A stretch of 64,000 bases of DNA from Arabidopsis thaliana. Lineage: Eukaryota > Streptophyta > Magnoliopsida > Brassicales > Brassicaceae. The notes beneath the pieces are model-generated. The model saw nothing but the letters and a program-made list of their open reading frames with translations. It made no database searches and was not told where the DNA came from. Position 1 is the first letter of the stretch. Each line of letters starts with the position of its first letter. Positions 47,001-58,145 of the stretch are shown here, piece by piece. Where the stretch lies: the NCBI RefSeq assembly GCF_000001735.4, contig NC_003076.8:13209835-13273834 (forward strand), written 5' to 3'. A program made the translations under genes and the position numbers.

Positions 47001-48422
47001 CACATAACTCACCACAGAATGATCCAAAGAAACAAATAGGCTCTTATCATGGCAAACATGATGAGTTGCACCAGAGTCTATCACCCAAGTTTCAGTGGAA
47101 AGAGTATGTTGGGATACATTCAATATACCAACAAAGTAGTATGTAGAGTTAGAGAATGAGATACCAGTGTAATCAATAGGAGAACGTGAAATTCCAGCAT
47201 CTGAAGAAGAAGCAGTTGGTTGTGACTTCAGTTGAGAACTGAACAAGGCTATGAAGTTCTGAAGTTGATCATTGGAGAGATTACCAAGCAGACCATCTAG
47301 AGTAGCCTGAGTTGGAACCATCGGAGGCAATAAAGAGACCTGAGCAGCAACCGGTTGAGGTTTGGTACCCTTCTCTGGTAGTTTGCCTTTAAAACCAGGA
47401 GGGTAACCATGCTTTTTGTAACATTTCTCTGCAATATGTCCCACCTTGTTGCAGAATGAACAGATTGGACGCCCTTTATTAGGTCCATTCTGAACATAGC
47501 AAATCTTAGGAGTCAAAGCAGTAGAAGATATCTTAGAGACCTGAAAAGCAGCAGGAGGAGAAACATTGGTAGAGAAACCTTTCTGACTGTAATCCTGGTC
47601 AAGAATATTGTAAACTTCAACCAGAGAAGGCAAGGCTTTCTTTGCAATGATCTGTCTCCTGACTATAGAGTAGGACTCATTCAAACCTGCCAAGAATTTG
47701 ACAGTTTTAGCTCTCTCTGCCTTCTGTTGCAGACGAAGAACTTTACCACAAGTACAAGGATCATCAGGTTCCTCTGTACTGTCCAACAAATCCCAAAGAA
47801 TACGCAACTGAGTATAGTACTCAGATAGAGAAAGAGAACCCTGGCGAAAATCCTGGATCTCCTGTGTCAGATTGTACGTACGAGGAAGATTAGTCATATG
47901 AAAACGTCCATAAATGTCACGCCAGATATCTGTAGCATCATTCATGCGTAGAATGCTACGATAAATCTGCGGAGACACAGAGTTCAACAACCATGATTTC
48001 ACCATACTATTACATCTGGACCAAAGGCGAAAGTTCCCATCCGATTCAAGTGGACGAGGCAAAGAACCATCAACAAAACCAATCTTATTCTTAGCATCTA
48101 ACGAGATCCGCAACGCTGCACTCCAATCATCATAGTTAGTCTCATCTAAGCGGATAGAGACGAGATTCAAACCTGGATGATCACCACTGTGCATAAAAAA
48201 CGGAGACTGAGTCGGATCCATGGAATCTGAAGTCACAACAGCTCGCGATGCGCCAGCAGAGAGCAGATCTACAGCTGGAGGAGAGATCGGAGGAGAGACT
48301 GTGAGACCAGTGGATCGCGACGATTTCCATGGAACGGAGCTTATCGACGCCTTTGAACGAGTGGATTTCCGAGTTACTCGAGCAACAGCCACCATCTTTA
48401 CAGAAAAACGAGTAGTGAACAA
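44025..48422 (-). pseudogene. Copia gag-pol polyprotein with two nonsense codons
   Basis: One continuous minus-strand frame. Gag comes first, with zinc knuckle CSFCNKVGHIAEKC (near 47421-47462). Protease follows (DSGATHH), then integrase with its HHCC region (WHMRMGHP, CHICHLAKQ) and DDE core (RSDNAQEL, PEQNSVVERKH). Reverse transcriptase comes next (QLDVSNAFLNG, VYVDD near 44970) and RNase H last (DSTAAIYIA, KHIEIDCHLVRE). A TAA (45945-45947) and a TGA (45789-45791) interrupt the region between integrase and reverse transcriptase without changing frame. An intact polyprotein is therefore not made and the copy is inactive as it stands. Confidence 0.9.
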
Positions 48423-48482
48423 GAAAAAAACGAGATCGGAGAAGAAGAAATCTGATCGGAAACAACAAAAACTTAGCTCGTT

Positions 48483-48495
48483 GGCTCTGATACCA
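48483..48495 (-). other. Copia primer-binding site
   Basis: TGGTATCAGAGCC on the minus strand, directly next to the 5' LTR. It is complementary to the 3' end of initiator methionine tRNA. Confidence 0.9.
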
Positions 48496-48675
48496 TATTA
48501 CAAGATAAGGATTGAGCTGAGCTAGGGAGAAAACTTGTTAAGATTTTCGATTCTTATTTCTTAAAGAGTAAAGTGTACAACAATTTCCTTATATACAATT
48601 GGTCTAACTTAACCAGTCAATTAAACCGGAGAATAATCTATTCTAACTAAATCGGATGGTATATATACTCCAAGA
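48496..48675 (-). repeat. Copia 5' LTR
   Basis: 180 bp, matching the LTR at 43848-44017 apart from a 10-bp indel and about four substitutions. Confidence 0.85.
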
Positions 48676-48900
48676 GAGTTGTTATTATACCTCAAGAGCG
48701 TAAAGGTTTAGAACGAACACAAGATTCTTGAGCTGCGAAGGCTGAATGAAGAGGTGGACAAAGAGATTGCTCTGAGTAAGTCATGTGCAGCGAAGATTGT
48801 TCAACAGCTTGAAAATGTGAAGCATCACAGTTGCAGATAAGTAAGTTGTTGTCTCAGAGATAGGCAAGCAAAGAAAATGGTGTAACTTGAAGGTGCTGAG

Positions 48901-49489
48901 AAAGTGACTGCAGAAAAAGAGAGCACAAAGAGTTAACGGCGATTCCATTATCTGCAACATTAAACAAAGATAAAAAAAAGAAGAAATTTTCACAGAAGTG
49001 GACGAAAAAAGATTTGCCCTCACCGTTTGTCAAAGTGAGAACTGGTTTTCACGGTTTCTCTTTTCATTCAATTTCGGACCAAATTACCCTGGGAAAACTT
49101 AATAATGGCACAAACCAAACCGTGCAACAGTTCGTATCGGTTCAGTTGACGGCGTAAACCAAACCCTACAGCAGTTGGTTTTGGTTTAGTTGATGCGGTT
49201 CAGTTTTGAAAAAGACAAAAAAAAAAAAAACTGAAACGAAGAAACCCGAGAAAACGAAAAAGAGAAGAGAGTAACGGAGAGATTTGAGAGAGAATCAGAA
49301 AGCGAAACGAAATTCAGTATCCATTGCTTCAAAATTCGACATAACTTCGAATTGTTGGGTAGTTGAATTGAGCCACTGAACTCCCACATCCGGGGAAGTG
49401 AAAGTTACTGTTTTTCCCGGCGAAGCCAAGAGAAAGTTACTTTTTATTCCGGCGAAATTTGAACCTCCGGCGAGATAGCATCTTTAGCT
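48901..49489. other. Promoter and leader of the third DUF1985 gene
   Basis: GA-rich transcribed-looking leader at 49200-49480 (repeats of TTCCGGCGAA at 49410-49470). No separate gene seen. Confidence 0.45.
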
Positions 49490-51181
49490 ATGGCTGGGAA
49501 TAAAGCTAACGACGAAGTCCCGAGGAAGCAGCATGGTCAAAGGAAGGAGAAGCGGGTATTAAGAGTTTCCCCGCGGAGAAAACGCTCTGCAACAAAGGCA
49601 ACGGAGGAACTGGGTTAGAATCTCTAATTTACCGTTTGTTGTCTTTGGGTGTATCAGAATTGTAAAGCTTGTTTGATTAAAGGGTTAGAACTTGTCGGAA
49701 TTTAGCATATCTTTAGGATGAAAAATTGAGAAGTAGAATTGGAAATCTCTGTTTCCGCCAAAAATATGATTTTGAGTTATAATCTGGAAAATGTCTGTGT
49801 ACGTACACTACTTCGGTTTGCTTAACAGTATATGACTTTTAGTTGCAGGTAGTCCAAGTGTTGCTCCGACTGAAGATCTTACAGTTGAAGAGTTACCACC
49901 AAGACTCTTTGCTCTACACCGGTACCCTTCCGAGACGAAGATGAACGCGTACTCTAAACCGGAGTACATTTCTGACATAGAAAATGTACTAAAGGGGAAA
50001 CCAGAGATGCAGTTTCTTCTCGATTCTCCATTTGGGGAACTTTTTAAAATACCCCAAAACAAGGCATCTTTCAATGCTAAGCTTGTCCTTGGACTAATAT
50101 GCCGTCAGTTAGTGACAAAGAAGGTGAATGAGATGTGGATTGTATTCGGCGGTCATCCAATTAGATTTGGATTAAGAGAATTTAGTATCCTAACTGGGCT
50201 GGAATGTGGGAAGTATCCCAAGAAGAAAGACGTTGATGATGTTATCAATGTGAAACCTGAGTGTGAGAGTGTTTGGAATACTCTGTTTGATGAGAGGTTT
50301 GGGGACACGGTTCCAACAATTGCTGATTTGGTGAGCTGGCTGCAGGAGGAGGAAAGCATGGAGGGGTGGAAGCAACTGGCACTATCTCTTATTATTTTGG
50401 TTGACGGTGTGGTAGCGGCCCACAGTAACCCCAACAGGCCTACTTCGAAGACTGTCGAGATGACTAAGAACCTGAAGTTCTTCTGCAAATACCCATGGGG
50501 AAGGGTGTCCTTTACCCGTACTTTGGGGAGGATAGCAAATTTCCAAACTCCTTACGATGCTCAACAACTAATAAGGGATTTACTTGTAGGGTCTTATGCA
50601 CTCCATGGCTTCCCATTAGCTCTCCAGCTTTTAGCTTTCGAAACAATCCCATCAATTGCTAAGCTAGGACCTGATGATGTACTTAACAGGACATTTGCTG
50701 AGAGGTCTATCCATCGTCTTGCCTCTCTGCGAGCAATCCGGACATCTCGCATTTTGGAGTGTGAGGCTGCTGATGAGGTGTGTTAAATTGTGTATGTACG
50801 TACATAATAAGTAAATGTACATTATCTATGGTTAACATACTTATTTGTGTAGGTTGAGGTCAACTATATTGTGAAACCAGCTGATAATGTTTGTCCTCCA
50901 TCTCTTTCATGGGATGATGAAGTTGATGATCCAAGGGTTGATTACATTGAGGCACTGTTGATAGATGGGCACCAGTGGCAGGAGGATGAATGGGTTGGAG
51001 GCTATGCTAGAGTACCAAAGCAGGTGCGCCCACCACAACTAGAAGAGACAGGTAAGTATAAGTATAAAGGTTGTTTACAAATTTTTTTGGTATTGCATCC
51101 AGAAGAAACCCAATTAATAGCAGCAACTGGTCTATTGTAGATGTTAAGAGAAAACGAAATGCACCGGGCCCGAGCCCTAAA

Positions 51182-51186
51182 GAACC
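51182..51186. repeat. Athila target-site duplication GAACC (left)
   Basis: GAACC here and at 62677-62681, directly outside the LTRs, inside exon 4 of the DUF1985 gene. Confidence 0.95.
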
Positions 51187-52947
51187 TGATAATAAGTTTT
51201 TAGTCAATTATTCCTAAAACACCAATCATGTCGTTGTAGTAATTTAGCTGTCAATCCAAATGGGTGTGATGCAAACAGATGAGATGTGATCAGAAGTCAC
51301 TAAGTCAAGCCAAGCAATAACAGTTTTGGGGTTTCTAACAGTCCTAAGCGAACATGCAGAAAACAGAAGCAATAACAGAATTACTAAAATCACTCGACCA
51401 CAACAGGCTGATGCCAGAAGTAGGATGTGGTCGAGTAACAGGTCAAGTAATAGACAGGATATGAAACAGCTATACTCGACTGCACAGTCTGTTGCCAGAC
51501 ACTGGGTGTGGTCGAGTAAGTTGGTCGAGTGATTGTAAAAACTAAGAAACAAGCAATGAGAACGATTAAGCGATAACGATAAAACAGAGAAATAAGATAG
51601 ACGAGAAATTCCTAAGGATGGGGTAATCGAGTAGAGTGGTGTCCTAGCCTATTCGAATGGTTAACAAGCGCAATCAAGCTATCCCTAGACAACAGGTTCA
51701 ACAACAGACCAATTCACTCCCGTGATAGAAATCCTCAAGCAAAGCTAGCCCAGACTAATTCCCATTAACGGAATCTAACTATGCAGGCAATACGAACAGA
51801 CTGATAAAGTCAATAAACGCTCTAAACGGCCAATCCCTTGGGATAGAGACGCATATCTCAGGAACTAGTGGATCAAGCATTCCATCGAACACCTTCTGGG
51901 TGCGGGAATGCTTGGGATCGAATTCCAGTTGATCAGAAAGAAATAAGCAGTAAACGCAACTAGTCCTAAAGGGATTCAATCAATTCTGAAACTTAACCAT
52001 TCTACAGACTACGGATTCCACAACTACTCTATCCCATCCCTAAGAATTCTAAGTCACTACTCAGACAACATGCTCAAAGACATAAACGCAGATAAACGAT
52101 AATATTGCATAAGTAAAGAGATAAAGAGTAGAGAAACAAGATGACTAATGAAATCAAACGCGGAATCTCAATAACTTGGAAAAATCGCGAACTACAGGTT
52201 GCAGAAGCAAAAGCGGCGCAGCAGAGTAAAACTGAAAATAAAACTGAAGCAAAAACGCAATGTCGACTAGATGTCTCAGGACAGAACCCTAAAACATCTA
52301 TTTATACCAAACGAAATAAAATGATAGTAGACGGGCCAATAACCTAATCGCCCGGCCCATAGAGTGATAATGGGCCGAGATGGGCTTCGTGATCCGATGG
52401 AGGTCCAGGCCGCTTCCAAACACTTTGTCTTCTCCTCTTCTCTTCCTTGTGCTCAGCTTATCTGGTTGAGTGCGGATTTGAGTAGACTGTGAAGAAGTGA
52501 TCGAGTGTCCGGTCGAGTGATGGTGATGGTGGTGAGTGATGATACTCGACCATGGGGTCGAGTAACGTGGTAGAGTGAATGGTCGAGTGTAGTCAGGTGG
52601 TGTGGCGAAGTGAGACTCGACCAGGGGGTCGAGTAATGTCATCGAGTGGCCTGAGCTGACGTTACTCGACCTGGTGGTCGAGTGGATGGGAAGAATGGCT
52701 CCAAAGTCACTCGTCCTGGGGGTCGAGTATGTCTTCTCGTTCTGGCTCGTTTCTTCCAATTTGCTCGCAAACAGCTCCAAATCACCTGAAAACAACTCAG
52801 AAATGCAATATGCATGCAAAGCTATCCTAATCATGCAAAGTATGCAAGAATGATGAGAAATGATATAAAACAGTGATGAATGATACGAAACTGGACTCAA
52901 AACGATGATGAATGGACACTGAAAACATGCAAATTATAGACATATCA
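51187..52947 (-). repeat. Athila 3' LTR
   Basis: 1,761 bp, with many copies of GGTCGAGT / ACTCGACC. The long open frames inside it (for example 52298-52900 minus) recur in the other LTR and show no protein family, so they are not annotated as genes. Confidence 0.95.
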
Positions 52948-52962
52948 ACTCCCCCAAACTTA
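52948..52962 (-). other. Athila polypurine tract
   Basis: On the minus strand CTAAGTTTGGGGGAGT lies immediately before the 3' LTR, where plus-strand synthesis is primed. Confidence 0.8.
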
Positions 52963-55097
52963 GTCTTTGCTTGCCCTCAAGCAAATAGGAAGACATAGTT
53001 GAAGGAGAGGAGTAAAGGCGGGGACTCAGAACCAAAGCATATGATAGAGCAAATAAAATCAATGTCCAAGTTGGTAGTTCTAAGATGCGATATGATTGAA
53101 TTCTACTCAAAAAACGTTAGTCATGCCTTGTTATCAATAAATCCGTCTCTTATACTCGACCTACACATGTTTTCAAATCTACCAATCCCTTTAACATTCA
53201 TTAGTTCTGGAACGTGAATCAAGCAATGCATCATCAATGAACTCATTTGGCTAAGGTGAAGGTCAAGAGACAAAGATGGTCCCCTACAGAATAGGCTTAA
53301 GTAACAGGGGATCCCTCAAGAATGATTGAGCTTTAGTAGAATGCTAAAGGTAAGTCCCAAGTTATGCATACAGAGATAAGATCCCATCTACCCAGAGTAT
53401 AACAATGAAGCTCTAATGGTAATCCCAACTCCTGTCCCAACTTAACTCTACCCTTTGCACTCATGAATCTTTCAAACTCTTTTTTCCATATCATTCTTTT
53501 CTTTTCTCTTAACTCTAGGAGAAGCTTTCTCAACGCTCTTGATACATCTAGCGGGTTTGGACTTCTTTAACAACTAAGGTTCCTGTTTTTTTTTTTTCTT
53601 TAACACCAAAGGCTTTTAACCCTTCTTCTTTAGCTAACAAGAACCTCATTCTTTTCTTTAACATTCCCAAAACCTTTACTAGATTTTTTTTCCTAACTTC
53701 TTTAGCTTACTTCCCCTAGAATTCTTTCCCTTTCCTCATCAACAACGAATTCCCTCTTTTCTTTTAAACACATCCCAACCCCTGATATAAGCGCCCTCCT
53801 AGTCCTATCCAGTCCGAAGAACGCGAACTAGAACTACATGAGACACTATCTCTGTCGTTACGAACCTAACACTTTCTACCAAGCTCAATCGAAATAAGAC
53901 CTCACGAACACTCACAAGTGATATAGGGCTTGAAAGAAAGTTCAGGTTTGGGTATGGGTTAACTGCTCTAATAAGAAGAGTCAGCTACTTGGATCAACAA
54001 GAGTGGTTAAAATGAGTTAGAAAATCCAAGTATTTTAGGGTATCCATGAGTTCAAATTCGATGCCAAGACATGATAATTCTAAATCAGATTCAAGTTCAA
54101 ATTGATAGGGAATGATATCAGATCCTAACAGTGTGGTCGAGTAGAGCAATCTAGGCATGGTGCAGTTCTTACTTCAATTTCAATGACAACGCATCAAACA
54201 ACTAACAACGAGGGCACTGAGCTTATCTGGTGAACCAAAATGCTTACAAGGCTATCTCATCATTATCCCCTATGCATATGCAACAATCCTAAACGAAACA
54301 CTCTAGACTCGATCCTAAATGCAATGCAACTACATGAACACTCTATTTTTGTGAAATCATTTTCTGGAATTTTTCAATTTTTTTGGTTTTTCTATGCCTT
54401 AGATGAATGCAGACTCAAGATTATACAATGCAACACACACTTCCTGAGCCCTCCCCCAAACTTAAATCACACAGTCCACTGTGTGACCAAATTTGGAAGA
54501 GAGTACTCAGGACAAAAACACATCACAAAAACAAAATAAAAACAAGAGATGGTATATTACAATGGTGGAGTGAGGTGCATACCTCAGTGGAAGAAGGAGC
54601 GGAGTTGGTCGTCAATAGCTGTCTGTGATTGCTCCCAGGCCATCGAAGAATCTCCCTGTTGTGTCCCAGCTTCCCCCTGGGGGTACTCGACCTCTGCTCC
54701 TTCGTCGCGGCCAGCACCGCTGTGATGATACTCGACCTCTCTTCTTCTGCTGCGGCCACCACCGCGGTCGCGTAAGCTACGGGAGTGGAGAAGTCGTGAC
54801 TGCATCATTCGCTATACTCGACAATATCGTCATTCGGTCTTTATAGGGTGTGGTCGAGTGATTTCCTGGTGTGAAGACGCCAGAACAATGTCGAGTTTGA
54901 TTGCTTTGTGGTCGAGTGTATTGCTGTTCCTTCAAAGCCAGAATCTATTTCCATCAACTCTTCATATTTATCTCCTGAAAACACTAACAAGATGCATCAA
55001 AAACAACAAGGAAAATGAAAGATATGTGCAAAGATAGGCTTGGGACTTCCTCCCAAGTGAGCTTGTTTTAGGTCTCTAGCTTGACTCTTCATACTCA
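52963..55097 (-). other. Athila region between pol and 3' LTR, no intact gene
   Basis: 2.1 kb. Athila elements often keep a degenerate env-like gene here, but none is recognisable. A second purine tract (TAAGTTTGGGGGAGGGCTCA, minus) lies at 54448-54467. A 74-codon minus-strand frame (54584-54808) begins MMQSRLLHSRSLRDR and contains two VEY units made by the GGTCGAGTA motif. It has no known relatives that I can name and could be chance. Confidence 0.5.
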
Positions 55098-58000
55098 TTA
55101 GGCGTTTAAAGGCTCCTCCAAAGGAACAGAGGTTCCTTCTGGAATAAACTGATCTATCATGTATTTCTTGAGCCGCTGGCCATTGACTGTGAAGTCTCCA
55201 TTCTTTCCAGCTAGAGTGATAGCACCATAAGGTCGGACTGCAGTAACAGAGAAAGGACCAGACCATCTAGACTTGAGCTTGCCTGGAAAAAGCCTCAGGC
55301 GAGAGTTGAACAGCAACACTTGATCACCAACCTTAAAATCTCTTGAGACTATCTTCTTATCATGGAAAGACTTGGTTCGCTCCTTGTAGATTTTGGAACT
55401 CTCATAGGCTTCTAAGCGAATCTCGTTGAGATCGTTCAGTTGGATCAACCGCTTCTCCTCGGCGGTTTTAATGTCGAAGTTCAGGAGTTTAACTGCCCAC
55501 ATGGCTTTATACTCGAGTTCAACAGGCAAATGACAGGATTTTCCATAAAGGAGGTTGAAAGGAGTCGTGCCAATAGGGGTCTTGAAGGCTGTTCTGTAAG
55601 CCCATAGTGCGTCATCGAGCTTAGCAGACCAATCTTTCCTTGTACTTCCCACAATTTTCTCTAAAATTGCTTTTATCTCCCTGTTGGAGATTTCCACCTG
55701 CCCGCTCGTCTGTGGATGATAAGGAGTGGCGACCTTGTGCTTTACTCCATGCTTCTTCAAAAGGTTCTCAAAAACCTTGTTGATAAAATGTTTCCCTCCG
55801 TCACTGATCATAATTCTCGGGACTCCAAATCTAGGAAAGATAATTGTCTTGAACAGCTTTAGCACAACTCTAGCATCATTGGTGGGGCTGGCTATGGCTT
55901 CCACCCATTTTGATACATAGTCTACTGCGACCAGTATGTACTTGTTCCCGTAAGAGGAAGGAAACGGACCCATAAAATCAATTCCCCAAACGTCAAAGAT
56001 CTCAACTTCTAATATCGGATTCTGAGGCATCTCATTCCTTCTGCTGATGTTCCCTCTTCTCTGACATGAATCACATTTCGAGATAAATTCCTGAGCATCC
56101 TTAAACATTGATGGCCACCAAAAACCAGCTTGCAGGATTTTCGACACTGTCTTGAACGTTGCGAAGTGGCCACCATAGGCAGACCCATGGCAATGCAATA
56201 GGATGCCTTCGATTTCGTCTTCTGAGACGCATCTCCTGTAGATCTTATCTTTGCAGAGTGTGTAGAGATAAGGTTCGTCCCAGTAGAAATGGTTAATGTC
56301 CTTGAAGAACTTCTTCTTCTCATAGCTCGACAGATTCGGAGGCTCCTCACCACTAACCAAGTAGTTGACGTGATCAGCATACCACGGAAGCTTTTCTTCA
56401 ATTGTACATACTTGATCGAGTGATTTCCGAATTTGTGCACTCTCGTTAAGTTGCTGAATTGCCATTAGCTGTTCTTCTGGCATGGAGTCGTCAATAGGGA
56501 CCTCGTCTTCAATCCTCATCCTAGACAGATGATCAGCTACACCGTTTTCAATTCCCTTCTTATCAACTATCTCCATATCAAACTCTTGGAGCAATAAGAT
56601 CCATCTCAACAGCCTAGGTTTGGTATCTTTCTTCGCGTATATATGCCTCAGAGCAGCATGATCAGTGTAGACTGTCACTTTAGAACCCACTAGGTAGCTT
56701 CTAAATTTTTCAAATGCAAATACCACAGCTAGCAGTTCCTTCTCTGTAGTGGCATACCTTACTTGTGCATCATCCATCGTTCTGCTCGCGTAGTAGATCA
56801 CATGCAGCTTTTTATCAATCCGCTGGCCCAAGACTGCTCCTACTGCGTAATCTGAAGCATTGCACATGATCTCGAATGGGAAGTCCCAGTTTGGAGCTTG
56901 GACTATTGGTGCAGTGATCAAAGCTTCCTTGATCAACTTAAAGGCTGTCAAACATTCGTCATCAAATGCAAACTCGGTTTCCTTGCACAGTAGTCTGGTG
57001 AGCGGTCTTGCCAACTTGGAGAAATCTTTGATGAATCTTCTGTAAAATCCTGCATGTCCAAGAAAACTCCTGATGTCTTTGACAGTTTTGGGTGGCTGTA
57101 ACTGCATCATCACGTCAACCTTAGCCTTATCAACCTCTATTCCCTCTTCAGAAATTTTGTGGCCCAAAACGATGCCTTCTCTAACCATGAAATGGCATTT
57201 CTCCCAGTTTAGCACTAGGTTTGTCTCTTCACATCTTTTAAGTACCCTGCACAGGTTCAACAAACACGAGGAGAAGGAAGAGCCATACACAGAAAAATCA
57301 TCCATGAATACCTCTACCATCTCCTCTATCAAATCCGAGAAAATAGAAGTCATACACCGCTGAAAAGTAGCTGGTGCATTACAGAGACCGAAAGGCATAC
57401 GCTTGTAAGCAAAGGTCCCATAAGGACAAGTGAAAGTGGTTTTTTCTTGGTCATTTGGGTGAATAGGGATTTGAAAAAATCCGCTATAACCATCCAAAAA
57501 GCAATAGTAAGGATGGTTTGCTAATCTTTCTAGCATCTGATCAATGAAGGGCAATGGGAAATGGTCTTTTCTAGAGGCAGCATTTAACTTCCTATAGTCA
57601 ATACACATCCTATGTCCAGTTGTAGTCCTAGTGGGTATCAGTTCATCTTTAGAATTTTTAACAACTGTCATACCTCCTTTTTTAGGAACGTAGTGGACTG
57701 GAGATACCCAAGTGCTATCAGAGATAGGGTAGATAACCCCAGCATCTAATAGTTTAAGTATCTCCTTTTTGACAACCTCTTTCAAGTTAGGGTTTAATCT
57801 CCTTTGAGGTTCAATGCTAGAGTAGGATTCATTTTCAAGATGGATTCTATGGGTGCATAAGGTGGGCGAAATCCCCTTAATATCATCTAACGAATATCCT
57901 ATAGCTTTCCTATACTTCTTGAGCTCGGTTATCAGCAGGTTTACTTGATCAGCAGTTAGCCCATCATTCACTATGACAGGATAAGTAGAGTTTAGTCCAA

Positions 58001-58145
58001 GAAAAACGTACCTTAGCCCTTTTGGTAGCGGTTTCAAATCTACTTTGGGTGCCTTGAGTTCAGACCAGTCATCGGATACTAAGTTGGCTTCAGAGGGGTT
58101 GTTGTGGTCGAGTAGCTCGGTCGAGTACACAGAATGGGCTGTTGG
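55098..58145 (-). CDS. pol: Athila pol: reverse transcriptase, RNase H, integrase
   Basis: About 1,015 codons, open from the TGA at 58146. Reverse transcriptase carries [17 protein letters not shown] and the catalytic FMDDFSVYG (near 57300). RNase H carries [27 protein letters not shown] and YTDHAALRH. Integrase has a zinc domain ([16 protein letters not shown]), DDE core ([23 protein letters not shown]) and a C-terminal barrel ([20 protein letters not shown]). There is no ATG near the start and the frame continues that of gag across one stop codon, so it would need readthrough or is a broken polyprotein. Confidence 0.88.
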   Translation of the reverse strand, partial: PTAHSVYSTELLDHNNPSEANLVSDDWSELKAPKVDLKPLPKGLRYVFLGLNSTYPVIVNDGLTADQVNLLITELKKYRKAIGYSLDDIKGISPTLCTHRIHLENESYSSIEPQRRLNPNLKEVVKKEILKLLDAGVIYPISDSTWVSPVHYVPKKGGMTVVKNSKDELIPTRTTTGHRMCIDYRKLNAASRKDHFPLPFIDQMLERLANHPYYCFLDGYSGFFQIPIHPNDQEKTTFTCPYGTFAYKRMPFGLCNAPATFQRCMTSIFSDLIEEMVEVFMDDFSVYGSSFSSCLLNLCRVLKRCEETNLVLNWEKCHFMVREGIVLGHKISEEGIEVDKAKVDVMMQLQPPKTVKDIRSFLGHAGFYRRFIKDFSKLARPLTRLLCKETEFAFDDECLTAFKLIKEALITAPIVQAPNWDFPFEIMCNASDYAVGAVLGQRIDKKLHVIYYASRTMDDAQVRYATTEKELLAVVFAFEKFRSYLVGSKVTVYTDHAALRHIYAKKDTKPRLLRWILLLQEFDMEIVDKKGIENGVADHLSRMRIEDEVPIDDSMPEEQLMAIQQLNESAQIRKSLDQVCTIEEKLPWYADHVNYLVSGEEPPNLSSYEKKKFFKDINHFYWDEPYLYTLCKDKIYRRCVSEDEIEGILLHCHGSAYGGHFATFKTVSKILQAGFWWPSMFKDAQEFISKCDSCQRRGNISRRNEMPQNPILEVEIFDVWGIDFMGPFPSSYGNKYILVAVDYVSKWVEAIASPTNDARVVLKLFKTIIFPRFGVPRIMISDGGKHFINKVFENLLKKHGVKHKVATPYHPQTSGQVEISNREIKAILEKIVGSTRKDWSAKLDDALWAYRTAFKTPIGTTPFNLLYGKSCHLPVELEYKAMWAVKLLNFDIKTAEEKRLIQLNDLNEIRLEAYESSKIYKERTKSFHDKKIVSRDFKVGDQVLLFNSRLRLFPGKLKSRWSGPFSVTAVRPYGAITLAGKNGDFTVNGQRLKKYMIDQFIPEGTSVPLEEPLNA

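Larger units (their letters stand above)
43848..48675 (-). mobile_element. Ty1/copia LTR retrotransposon (probably Ale/Retrofit lineage)
   Basis: 4,828 bp with LTRs 43848-44017 (3' LTR) and 48496-48675 (5' LTR). The methionine-tRNA primer site TGGTATCAGAGCC (48483-48495) sits next to the 5' LTR, the purine tract TCTTGAGGGGGAC abuts the 3' LTR, and GAGTT is duplicated at the target. The LTRs differ by about four substitutions and one 10-bp indel, so the insertion is not very recent. Short LTRs and overall size fit the Ale/Retrofit group; that lineage call is inference. Confidence 0.9.
43499..48900 (-). pseudogene. FBD / F-box protein gene, 3' part, split by a copia insertion in an intron
   Basis: The last exon (43499-43768) encodes an FBD domain ([40 protein letters not shown]) ending EMMKL. 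FBD domains sit at the C terminus of plant F-box/LRR proteins that act in SCF ubiquitin ligases. An upstream exon remnant ends at 48691 (QLKNLVFVLNLYALE, donor GTATAA), with an in-frame stop further upstream near 48781. The 4.8-kb copia element lies between, inside the intron. The F-box and most of the leucine-rich repeats are not seen in the window. Confidence 0.55.

Noticed and set aside
52298-52900. 200-codon open frame on the minus strand in the Athila LTR, repeated at 62027-62629
   Set aside because: Present in both LTRs with replacement changes and no family resemblance. It reads through GGTCGAGT repeats; treated as LTR, not a gene.
54584-54808. Possible env-like or accessory Athila protein
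   Set aside because: Only 74 codons, containing motif-derived repeats, with no transmembrane segment; not supported as a gene.
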